Below, piece after piece: positions 25,376 through 33,220 of a stretch of 64,000 nt of DNA. How positions within the stretch are numbered: the stretch's first letter is position 1; each line of letters begins with the position of its first letter. This DNA is from Clostridia bacterium (GTDB lineage Bacteria > Bacillota > Clostridia > Oscillospirales > Acutalibacteraceae). The notes below the pieces were generated by a model. The model saw only the letters and a list, made by a program, of their open reading frames with translations. It ran no database searches and had not been told where the DNA came from. Location of the stretch: assembly GCA_017428525.1 (NCBI GenBank), contig JAFRQQ010000037.1:1-64000 (forward strand), read 5' to 3'. A program made the translations under genes and the position numbers.

Positions 25376-27661
25376 TTATAATTGCTTGCGAATGATTTTG
25401 CCGCTGGTGGTCTTGGGCAGGGAATCGCGGAAGACGACCAGACGGGGGTATTTATACGGCGCGGTGTGGTGCTTGACGTATTCCTGGATCTCCTTTTTCA
25501 GCTCCTCGGTCGGCTCCGTGCCCTTGGTGAGCACGATGCTGGCCTTGACGATCTGACCGCGCACCTCATCCGGCGCCGGGGAGACGCCGCATTCGAGCAC
25601 ATAGGGCAGCTCCATAATGACGCTTTCGATCTCGAAGGGGCCGATGCGGTAGCCGGAGGATTTGATCATATCGTCCACGCGGCCAACGTACCAGTAGAAG
25701 CCGTCCTCATCGCGCCAGGCGGTGTCGCCGGTGTGATAGAAGCCGTCGCGCCAGGTGTTTGCCGTGCTTTCCGGATCGTTGTAATAGTAAAGCGCCAGGC
25801 CGCAGGGGAGACCCTTGGAGATATCGATCACGATCTCGCCCGTTTCACCGTCGGGCACGTCGTTGCCGTCCGCGTCCAGCAGGTGGATGTTGTAGATCGG
25901 CGAGGGCTTGCCCATGGAGCCGACCTTGTGCGGCGCGCCGACCATGTTGCAGATGATCACGGCGGTTTCGGTCTGGCCGAAGCCCTCCATGATCTGCAGG
26001 CCGGTCGCCTTTTCAAACTGACGGTAGACCTCGGGATTGAGCGCTTCGCCCGCGGTGGTCATGCGCTTGACGGAGGAGAAATCGTATTTGGAAATATCCT
26101 CCTTGATCATCATGCGCAGCATCGTCGGCGGTGCGCAGAAGGTCGTGATCTGGTATTTTGCAAACATCGGCAGGATGTCGTCGGCGTGGAAACGGTCGAA
26201 ATCATAAATGAACATCGGCGCTTCGCACAGCCACTGGCCGTAGAGCTTGCCCCAGGCCGCCTTGGCCCAGCCGGTGTCGGAGATGGAGAAATGCAGCCCG
26301 TCGGGGTCGACGCCGTGCCAGAATTTCGCGGTCTGGAAATGGCCGAGCGCGAGCTTGTGGGAATGCGCCGCGATCTTCGGGTTGCCTGAGGTGCCGGAGG
26401 TGAAATACATCAGCATCAGATCGTCGCCCTGCGGACTGTCCGCGGTGCGCTCGAAATGCGAGGAGAAGAGCTTGTATTCCGCGTCGAAGCTGCGCCAGCC
26501 CTCGCGTTCGCCGTTGACGATCAGCTTCTGAATCTGCGGGAAGCCCTTGCAGGCGATTTCCACCTCGTCGGCCGTGTAGCCGTCCGGCGTGCAGACGATC
26601 GCGGTCACGCCGGCTGTGCGGAAGCGATACTCAAAATCGTGCGCCTGCAGCTGATTCACGGCGGGAATCGCAATCGCGCCGAGCTTGTGCAGACCGAGGA
26701 TCGCGAGCCAGAACTGATAGTGCCGCTTGAGCACGAGCATCACGCGGTCGCCCTTCTTGATGCCCAGGCTCTTGAAATAATTCGCGCACTGGGAGGAGGC
26801 GTGGCGCAGGTCGGTGAAGGTGAAGCGGCGCTCGACGTGGTCCTTGTCGACGTGCAGCATTGCGAGCTTGTTGGGGTCTTTATAGGAGATCTCGTCGATG
26901 ACGTCGAAGGCGTAGTTGAAGGTGTCGGTGTTCTTGAAGCGCACCGCGGTCGGCGTGCCGTTGTCGTCCACGTCGTATTCCACGTATTTCTGCCAGACGC
27001 GCGGCTTGGTGTCCACGCTCTGCACCTTGCCGGGGCGCAGGATCTCCGTCGGCGTCAGCTCGGGGATCGGCTCGCCGGTCGGGTTGAGAACGATCGCGTA
27101 GAACTCGCAGTCCTTGCCGTCCACGGCGATCATGCCGTGCGGGGTGGCGCTGTCGTAATAAATCGTATCGCCCGGTTCAAGCACCGTGCGGTGCTCGCCG
27201 ACCTGCACAAGCAGGTGGCCGCTGATGACGATATCCAGCTCCTGCCCTTCGTGGGTGGTCAGCTCGATGTCCCTGTTCTGCGCCGCCTCATCGAAAGGGC
27301 TTTTGACGTAAAGCGGCTCGGCAATGCGGTTCTGGAAGGCATAGGCCAGATTATAATAGGTCATGCCGTGGGCGTTGGCGATTTCCTGCCCGTTGCCAGC
27401 GCGCGTGACGATCATGGCCTTCAGCGTCGGGCTGTGACCTTCGATGATATCCGTCACGTCCACATTCAGCGCAAGCGCGCAGCGATAAAGGAAGGCGAAG
27501 TTCAGGTCGCTGTCGCCGGCCTCGCAGGCCAGGTATTCCTCTGCGGAAACGCCGGTTTTCGCCGCCATTTCGTAGGTGGTCAGGCCCTCGATCTCGCGCA
27601 GCTCCTTGATGCGGGCGGCCATTTCACGGATTTTGAAATCCAGGCCGGTGATTTGTGCCAT
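25376..27661 (-). CDS. HTH-cupin-acyl-CoA synthetase fusion 1 (Val T-box; predicted branched-chain acid activation)
   Basis: A 761-residue three-part protein. Residues about 15-65 form an XRE-like HTH. Residues about 133-195 form a cupin (THEGQELDIVISG, then EPGDTIYYDSATPHGM). Residues about 245-761 form an AMP-dependent acyl-CoA synthetase with the phosphate-binding loop YFTSGTSGNPK (419-429), EGFGQTE, the hinge region with YWYVGRVDD, and the C-terminal adenylation Lys755 in TTSGKI. It should convert a carboxylic acid, ATP and CoA to acyl-CoA. With a Val T-box and ilvE plus VOR genes downstream, isobutyrate is the best guess for the substrate. The start is fixed by AAAGGAG 9 bp before ATG 27661; upstream sequence belongs to the T-box. 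The HTH-cupin part resembles XRE-cupin regulators, so it may sense a ligand or bind DNA. Confidence 0.88.
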   Translation of the reverse strand: MAQITGLDFKIREMAARIKELREIEGLTTYEMAAKTGVSAEEYLACEAGDSDLNFAFLYRCALALNVDVTDIIEGHSPTLKAMIVTRAGNGQEIANAHGMTYYNLAYAFQNRIAEPLYVKSPFDEAAQNRDIELTTHEGQELDIVISGHLLVQVGEHRTVLEPGDTIYYDSATPHGMIAVDGKDCEFYAIVLNPTGEPIPELTPTEILRPGKVQSVDTKPRVWQKYVEYDVDDNGTPTAVRFKNTDTFNYAFDVIDEISYKDPNKLAMLHVDKDHVERRFTFTDLRHASSQCANYFKSLGIKKGDRVMLVLKRHYQFWLAILGLHKLGAIAIPAVNQLQAHDFEYRFRTAGVTAIVCTPDGYTADEVEIACKGFPQIQKLIVNGEREGWRSFDAEYKLFSSHFERTADSPQGDDLMLMYFTSGTSGNPKIAAHSHKLALGHFQTAKFWHGVDPDGLHFSISDTGWAKAAWGKLYGQWLCEAPMFIYDFDRFHADDILPMFAKYQITTFCAPPTMLRMMIKEDISKYDFSSVKRMTTAGEALNPEVYRQFEKATGLQIMEGFGQTETAVIICNMVGAPHKVGSMGKPSPIYNIHLLDADGNDVPDGETGEIVIDISKGLPCGLALYYYNDPESTANTWRDGFYHTGDTAWRDEDGFYWYVGRVDDMIKSSGYRIGPFEIESVIMELPYVLECGVSPAPDEVRGQIVKASIVLTKGTEPTEELKKEIQEYVKHHTAPYKYPRLVVFRDSLPKTTSGKIIRKQL

Positions 27662-28005
27662 AGGAAAAAACTCCTTTTCGCCGGGGCAAAACAAAACGCT
27701 CGCCCCAAAGTTGATCTTTGAGACGAGCGAAACGATTGTGTTCACCCGCGGTACCACTCAAATTGCGCGCGTTCGCGCGCCCCTCAGGCTCCAGCAAGCC
27801 TTATGCATTCACGCAGCAGTCACGGGGAGGCTCTACTGCCCGGAAACGGGGTTCATCCTCCCGGCTCAGAAGCGACATCTGCAGGAATCGAAACCGACGG
27901 CTCGCACCAAACGCCGCCTCTCTGTGCGCCCGATTTCCCGAGAACTCTTCGTCAACGCCTTTGGGTATGGGAAACGCCGCAAAGGGCGCCTCCTTTTTAT
28001 GATTA
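27662..28005 (-). promoter_or_regulatory. T-box riboswitch, specifier GUC (valine)
   Basis: The leader of the HTH-cupin-synthetase-1 operon. The T-box core AGTGGTACCGCGGGT is at 27758-27744 and the terminator stem at 27697-27729, followed by a T-rich run. In my hand fold, stem I has a 4-bp GAAG/CUUC helix above the kink-turn-like GACGAAG/CUGAGC region. Its specifier loop reads GCAGAUGUCG on the 3' side, with GUC at plus-strand positions 27876-27874. Uncharged tRNA-Val would stabilise the antiterminator and switch the operon on. Confidence 0.88.
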
Positions 28006-28011
28006 TAAGGT

Positions 28012-28040
28012 ATTGTAGACCAACTTCATGTATTTGTCAA
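28012..28040 (-). promoter_or_regulatory. Promoter of the Val T-box operon
   Basis: On the minus strand TTGACA (28040-28035) and TACAAT (28017-28012) are spaced by 17 bp. It lies 48 bp after the end of the second synthetase gene. Confidence 0.92.
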
Positions 28041-28087
28041 GAGGAAAATGCGGAAATTGATGTTTTATTCACATTTCAGCGTGCATC

Positions 28088-30355
28088 TCACAGCTTGTTG
28101 CGCTGGATCTTGCCGCTGATGGTCTTGGGCAGGGAATCGCGGAAAACGACCAGACGCGGGTATTTATAAGGCGCGGTGTGCTCCTTGACATAATTCTGAA
28201 TCTCTTTCTTGAGCTCCTCCGTGCCTTCCGTGCCCTTGGTGAGCACGATGCTGGCCTTGACGATCTGGCCGCGCACCGGGTCGGGCGCCGCGGAAACGCC
28301 GCACTCGAGCACATAGGGCAGCTCCATGATGACGCTTTCGATCTCGAACGGGCCGATACGGTAGCCGGAGGATTTGATGATATCGTCCACGCGGCCGACA
28401 TACCAGAAATAGCCGTCCTCATCGCGCCAGGCGGTGTCGCCGGTATGATAGACGCCGCCGCGCGTGGCATAGGCCGTCATTTCGGGATCTTTATAGTAGG
28501 ACTTGAAGAGCCCGCAGGGCGCGCCGTCCTCCAGTTTCACGACGATCTCGCCGACCTCGCCGTTGGAAACAGGGTTGCCGTCCGGGTCGACGATCTCCAC
28601 CTGATACTGCGGAGAGGCCTTGCCCATCGAGCCGATGCGCACGTCGGAGCCGCCGAAATTGGCGATTACGAGCGTGGTTTCGGTCTGGCCGAAGCCCTCC
28701 ATGATTTCCAGCCCCGTGGCGATCTCAAACTGCTTTGCCACCTCGGGATTCAGCGCCTCGCCGGCCGTCGTCATATGGCGGATGGAGGAGAAATCGTAGT
28801 TGGAAAGATCTTCCTTGACCATCATGCGCAGCATCGTCGGCGGCGCGCAGAAGGTCGTGATCTGATACTGCGCAAACAGCGGCAGGATGTCCGCAGCGTG
28901 GAAGCGGTCGAAATCGTAGACGAAGACCGCGCCCTCGCACATCCACTGGCCGTAGAGCTTGCCCCAGAGGGATTTGCCCCAGCCGGTGTCGGAAATCGTC
29001 AGATGCAGGCCGTCCTGCTCGCAGCAGTGCCAGTATTTCGCGGTCAGGAAGTGTCCGAGTGCATAGGTGTGCTTGTGCTCGACCATCTTCGGATTGCCCG
29101 TTGTGCCGGAGGAGAAGAACATCAGCGCCGTGTCGTTGCCGCCCGGGGTGTCTGCCGTGCGCGGGAAGACGCTGGAGAACATCGGATATTCCTTGTTGAA
29201 ATCGTGCCAGCCTTCGCGCTGCCCGTTGACGAGGATCTTGCGCACCACGCTCGGGCACTTCGCGGCCGCAGCGTCCGCGATTTCCGCAACGTCGCCGTCC
29301 GAGGTGCAGATGATCGTGCTGATCTGCGCGGCGTCATAGCGGTAGATGAAATCATGCTCCTTGAGCAGATAGGTGGCGGGCACGGCGATGGCGCCGATCT
29401 TGTGCAGTGCGACCATGGCCAGCCAGAACTGATAATGCCGCTTGAGCACGAGCATGACCATATCGCCCTTCTGAATGCCGATGGAGCGGAAGTAATTGGC
29501 CACGCGGTTGGATTCCTTCTTGATCTCTTTAAATGTGAAACGGCGCTCGTGCTTTTCGCGATCGAGATGGATCATCGCGAGCTTGTCCGGATACTGGTCG
29601 GCAATGGCGTCCACGACGTCGAAGCCGAAGTTGAAGGTCTCCGTGTTGCGGAAGTCCACCTTCGTGACCGTGCCCTTCTCGTTTTCTTCCGTATGGACGA
29701 ATTTTTCGCAGAGCAGGTGGGTGTTCGGCCGCGCGGCGGCGACGCTCTCGCGCACGACGGATTCCTTCGTCTCCTCGTCCGGCATGACGACCGCGAGGAA
29801 GACGCAGTCCTGCCCCTCCATGGCGATCATGCCGTGGGGCGTGGAGCTGTTGTAATAAATGCTGTCGCCCTCGTGCAGCAGCTCCTTGTTGTTGCCGACC
29901 TGCACAAGCAGCGCGCCGGAGAGCACGAGATCGAATTCCTGCCCGCTGTGCTTGGTCAGATGGATCGGCTTGTTCTGCTGCTCGTCGGAATACTCATAGC
30001 GCACCCAATAGGGCTCGGCGAGCTTATGCCTGAATTTCGGCGCGAGATTCTGGATGCTGATGCCGTCCTCGCGGGCGGCCTGATGGCCGTGCCCCTTGCG
30101 TGTGACGGTGTAGGAGGTCAGCAGGGCGTTGTGACCCTCGAGCAGCTCGGTGAGCTCAATGCCGAAGGCCAGCGCGCATTTATGCAGGAAGGTGAAGGGC
30201 AGATCGGCCGCGCAGGCTTCATACGCCTGATATTCCTCCACGCTGACCTCGGTTTTTTCGGCCATGACGGCCTCGCTGTAGCCGAGGATCTCCCGCATGG
30301 CGCGGATGCGCTTGGCGATTTCCTGCAGCTGATTGACCGGTGTTTGTTGACTCAT
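28088..30355 (-). CDS. HTH-cupin-acyl-CoA synthetase fusion 2 (Ile T-box; predicted 2-methylbutyrate activation)
   Basis: A 755-residue paralogue of the Val-controlled fusion, with the same order: XRE-like HTH (AKRIRAMREILGYSEAVMAEKT), cupin (HSGQEFDLVLSGALLVQVG, then STPHGM) and acyl-CoA synthetase (FFSSGTTGNPK, EGFGQTE, GDTAWRDEDGYFWYVGRVDD, terminal ISGKIQ lysine). The ribosome binding site AAAGGGG lies about 9 bp before the ATG. It is the only gene after its T-box. The Ile specifier suggests 2-methylbutyrate as substrate, and it would use the VOR and IlvE encoded in the next operon. No clear terminator follows, so readthrough into the Val T-box promoter region is possible. Confidence 0.88.
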   Translation of the reverse strand: MSQQTPVNQLQEIAKRIRAMREILGYSEAVMAEKTEVSVEEYQAYEACAADLPFTFLHKCALAFGIELTELLEGHNALLTSYTVTRKGHGHQAAREDGISIQNLAPKFRHKLAEPYWVRYEYSDEQQNKPIHLTKHSGQEFDLVLSGALLVQVGNNKELLHEGDSIYYNSSTPHGMIAMEGQDCVFLAVVMPDEETKESVVRESVAAARPNTHLLCEKFVHTEENEKGTVTKVDFRNTETFNFGFDVVDAIADQYPDKLAMIHLDREKHERRFTFKEIKKESNRVANYFRSIGIQKGDMVMLVLKRHYQFWLAMVALHKIGAIAVPATYLLKEHDFIYRYDAAQISTIICTSDGDVAEIADAAAAKCPSVVRKILVNGQREGWHDFNKEYPMFSSVFPRTADTPGGNDTALMFFSSGTTGNPKMVEHKHTYALGHFLTAKYWHCCEQDGLHLTISDTGWGKSLWGKLYGQWMCEGAVFVYDFDRFHAADILPLFAQYQITTFCAPPTMLRMMVKEDLSNYDFSSIRHMTTAGEALNPEVAKQFEIATGLEIMEGFGQTETTLVIANFGGSDVRIGSMGKASPQYQVEIVDPDGNPVSNGEVGEIVVKLEDGAPCGLFKSYYKDPEMTAYATRGGVYHTGDTAWRDEDGYFWYVGRVDDIIKSSGYRIGPFEIESVIMELPYVLECGVSAAPDPVRGQIVKASIVLTKGTEGTEELKKEIQNYVKEHTAPYKYPRLVVFRDSLPKTISGKIQRNKL

Positions 30356-30694
30356 GGTATCGTTCCCCTTTCAAGAAAATGGCGGGGCGATCCGCTGGGT
30401 GTTTTTTTAATAAAAAAACTCGCCCCAAAGAAAATCTTTGAGACGAGCTTGAATCTCTTCAATACCCGCGGTACCACTCAAATTGCGCCGAAGAGGCGCC
30501 ACTCAGGCTCCAGCAAGCCGTATGCATTCACGCAGCAATCACGGAAGGCGCCTACTGACCGCCGGGGCGTTCGGACCTTCAGCTCGGAAGGGATGGGCCT
30601 GAAAACAACTTGCCGCCGGGATCCCAGCACCCCCGACTCTCTGTGCGCGCCTTGCTTTCGCCGTCTTCGTCATCGCTTTTGTTTTATTTGATTA
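30356..30694 (-). promoter_or_regulatory. T-box riboswitch, specifier AUC (isoleucine)
   Basis: The leader of HTH-cupin-synthetase 2. The T-box core is at 30478-30464 and the terminator stem at 30419-30447, followed by TTTTTTT on the minus strand. In my fold the specifier loop, between the UUGUUUUC and CUUC helix strands, reads AGGCCCAUCC, with AUC at plus positions 30594-30592. The loop length (10 nt) and codon position (7-9) equal those of the other two T-boxes. A 36-nt stretch (30502-30537) is nearly identical to the Val leader. Confidence 0.86.
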
Positions 30695-30700
30695 TCATGC

Positions 30701-30729
30701 ATTCTACCACTGTCCGCGGCGTTTGTCAA
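30701..30729 (-). promoter_or_regulatory. Promoter of the Ile T-box gene
   Basis: On the minus strand TTGACA (30729-30724) and TAGAAT (30706-30701) are spaced by 17 bp. Confidence 0.92.
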
Positions 30730-30763
30730 GCTTTTTTTAATATTTTTAAAAGAAATCTGGACG

Positions 30764-33220
30764 TTACTTGAGCCCGAGCAGCTCCTCCGATTGCTCGCGC
30801 ATCTTGTATTTGAGGATCTTGCCGGCGGCGTTCATCGGGAACTCCTTGACAAAGAGGAAGTAGCGCGGCACCTTGTGGCGCGCCATATGGGCCACGCCGT
30901 ATTCCCGCATTTCCTCCTCGTCGGCGGTCTCGCTTCCGTGCAGGATGATCCAGGCGCAGGCCTCCTCGCCGTAGCGCGCATCCGGCACGCCGATGACCTG
31001 CACGTCGCGGATCTTCGGGTGTGTCAGATAGAATTCCTCGATCTCGCGGGGATAGAGGTTTTCACCGCCGCGGATGATCATATCCTTCAGCCGGCCGGTG
31101 ACTTTATAATAGCCGTCCGGCGTGCGGCAGCAGATATCACCCGAGTGCAGCCAGCCGTCGGCGTCGATGGTCTGCGCGGTCGCTTCGGGCATTTTATAAT
31201 AGCCCTTCATGATGTTGAAGCCGCGCGCGACGAATTCGCCGTTCTGCCCGTCGGGCAGGTCCTTGCCGGTTTCGGGGTCGATGATTTTGCATTCCACGCC
31301 CGGGAACGCGCTGCCGACGGTTTCCACACGGTGATCCTCATCCTCGTTGACCTCGCCCATCGTGCTGCCCGGCGCGGACTCCGTCTGCCCGTAGACGGAG
31401 ATGATCTCGATCATATGCATCTCGCGCGCGGCGCGGCGCATCAGATCGGGCGGGCAGTTGGAGCCGGCCATGATGCCGGTGCGGATGTGGGAGAAATCCG
31501 TCTTGGGGAAATCCGGATGGTTGAACATCGCGATGAACATCGTGGGCACGCCGTTGAAGCAGGTGATCTTTTCCTGATGCACGCAGGCCAGCGCCGATTT
31601 CGGTGAGAAATAGGGGATGGGGCAGAGCGTGCCGCCGTGCGTCATCATCGAGGTCATGGAGAGCGTCATGCCGAAGCAGTGAAACATCGGCACCTGGATC
31701 ATCATGCGGTCGGCGGTGGAAAGATCCATGCGGTCGCCGATGATCTTGCCGTCATTGACGACGTTGCGGTGCGTGAGCATCACGCCCTTGGGGAAGCCGG
31801 TCGTGCCGGAGGTATACTGCATGTTGCACACGTCGTCGGGCTTGACCATCGCGGCGCGGCGGCGCACCTCCTCGAGCGGCACCGCTTCTGCGCGGTCAAG
31901 CAGTTCGTTCCATTCCAGGCAGCCGTCCATTTCGAAGCCGCAGGTGACGATGTTGCGCAGGAACGGCAGACGCTTGGCATAGAGCGCCGCGCCTTTTTCC
32001 TGCGAAGCGAGCTCGGGGCAGAGCTCCTGCATGATTTCTTTATAATTCGCGTCCTTCGAGCCTTCGATCATCACGAGCGTATGCGTGTCGGACTGCCGCA
32101 GCAGATATTCCGCCTCGTGGATTTTATAAGCCGAGTTGACCGTGACGAGCACCGCGCCGATTTTGGTCGCCGCCCAGAAGGTCAGAAACCATTGCGGCAC
32201 GTTGGTCGCCCAGATGGCCACATGATAGCCGGGCTTGACGCCCATGGCGATGAACGCCGCCGCCACACGGTCGACGTCGCGGCGGAATTCCGCGTAGGTG
32301 CGCGTGTAATCGAGGGTGGTGTATTTGAACGCATACTGATCAGGATAGGTTTCCGCCATCACGTCGAGCACCTGCGGGAAGGTCAGGTCGATCATCTCAT
32401 AGTGCTTCCACGGATAGGTGCCGGTGCCTGCGCGGTTCTGCTGCAGCGCGGTGCGGGACGTATCCTGCTGCGTGACGCCGGCGATGTAAGCGGCAAAATG
32501 GGTCAGCACGATGTCGGGATCGTCGATCTCGTCGTTCCAGTCCACGCAGACAAAGCCGTCGTAGTTGAGCGAACGCAGGGCGTTGAGGAACTGCTCCACG
32601 GGCAGGTCGCCCTCGCCGGTCAGGACGTTCACGCCGTCCTTGCGGTCGCCCAGACGAACGTGACGGATGTAGGCGCCGAGGGTCTTGATCGTCGTTTCCG
32701 CGCTTTCGCCCGCGTCAAAGAGCGTGGCGCGGGTATTCCACGAAACGCCGATGACGGCCGAGCCGATGCAGTTGATCAGATCGAGCACGGTCTGCGTGTG
32801 CGCGAAGACGCCGGTGGTTTCAAACAGCAGCTCGACGCCGGCTTCCTCCGCCCGGCGAATGGCGGGCAGGAGCTTTTCGCGCAGCGTTTCCGGCGCGGGC
32901 GCGCCGTCCACATGCAGGATCACGGCTTCCACGCCGGCGGCCGCCGCCATGGTGATGTAGCTGATCACGGCTTCCGCACTCACCGCGTCGGTATCCGCGC
33001 CCTGCGGCACCGTCAGCGCAGAGATCGACAGCCCGCGGTTGACCAGCTTGCGGCGGGCTTCCGCCGTGCGGTCCACACGCAGGATGCTGTCGGCATGGAG
33101 CTTGCGCTCGAGCGCCGCGTCATGGATCTCAAAGCCGGAAAAGCCGTAATCCTCCGCCATGCGGCAGGTGTCACGGAAGGAGGCCGGCAGGATATTCTGC
33201 GTTGAGAACGTCAGCTTCAT
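30764..33220 (-). CDS. TIM-barrel / acyl-CoA synthetase fusion (Leu T-box operon)
   Basis: An 818-residue fusion. Residues 1 to about 250 look like a sugar-phosphate isomerase/epimerase-type TIM barrel (AP endonuclease 2 family): LTFSTQNI, LLFETTG with Glu134, and IRHVRLGD with His187 and Asp192. The usual aspartate of the third ligand strand appears replaced (VSWNTR), so metal binding may be altered. Residues about 272-818 are a complete acyl-CoA synthetase with YTSGTTGFPKG (469-479), VYGQTES, the hinge GRLKDMIIRGGENLYP and the terminal AAGKILK lysine. Its synthetase half is of the medium-chain FadD-like type and differs from the two HTH-cupin enzymes. Its start overlaps the LeuA-like stop (ATGA). 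Leu T-box control suggests isovalerate as substrate. Confidence 0.85.
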   Translation of the reverse strand: MKLTFSTQNILPASFRDTCRMAEDYGFSGFEIHDAALERKLHADSILRVDRTAEARRKLVNRGLSISALTVPQGADTDAVSAEAVISYITMAAAAGVEAVILHVDGAPAPETLREKLLPAIRRAEEAGVELLFETTGVFAHTQTVLDLINCIGSAVIGVSWNTRATLFDAGESAETTIKTLGAYIRHVRLGDRKDGVNVLTGEGDLPVEQFLNALRSLNYDGFVCVDWNDEIDDPDIVLTHFAAYIAGVTQQDTSRTALQQNRAGTGTYPWKHYEMIDLTFPQVLDVMAETYPDQYAFKYTTLDYTRTYAEFRRDVDRVAAAFIAMGVKPGYHVAIWATNVPQWFLTFWAATKIGAVLVTVNSAYKIHEAEYLLRQSDTHTLVMIEGSKDANYKEIMQELCPELASQEKGAALYAKRLPFLRNIVTCGFEMDGCLEWNELLDRAEAVPLEEVRRRAAMVKPDDVCNMQYTSGTTGFPKGVMLTHRNVVNDGKIIGDRMDLSTADRMMIQVPMFHCFGMTLSMTSMMTHGGTLCPIPYFSPKSALACVHQEKITCFNGVPTMFIAMFNHPDFPKTDFSHIRTGIMAGSNCPPDLMRRAAREMHMIEIISVYGQTESAPGSTMGEVNEDEDHRVETVGSAFPGVECKIIDPETGKDLPDGQNGEFVARGFNIMKGYYKMPEATAQTIDADGWLHSGDICCRTPDGYYKVTGRLKDMIIRGGENLYPREIEEFYLTHPKIRDVQVIGVPDARYGEEACAWIILHGSETADEEEMREYGVAHMARHKVPRYFLFVKEFPMNAAGKILKYKMREQSEELLGLK

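Noticed and set aside
28178..30691. An 837-residue plus-strand open frame opposite synthetase 2
   Set aside because: Mirrors a conserved enzyme and continues into the T-box leader, so it is not coding.
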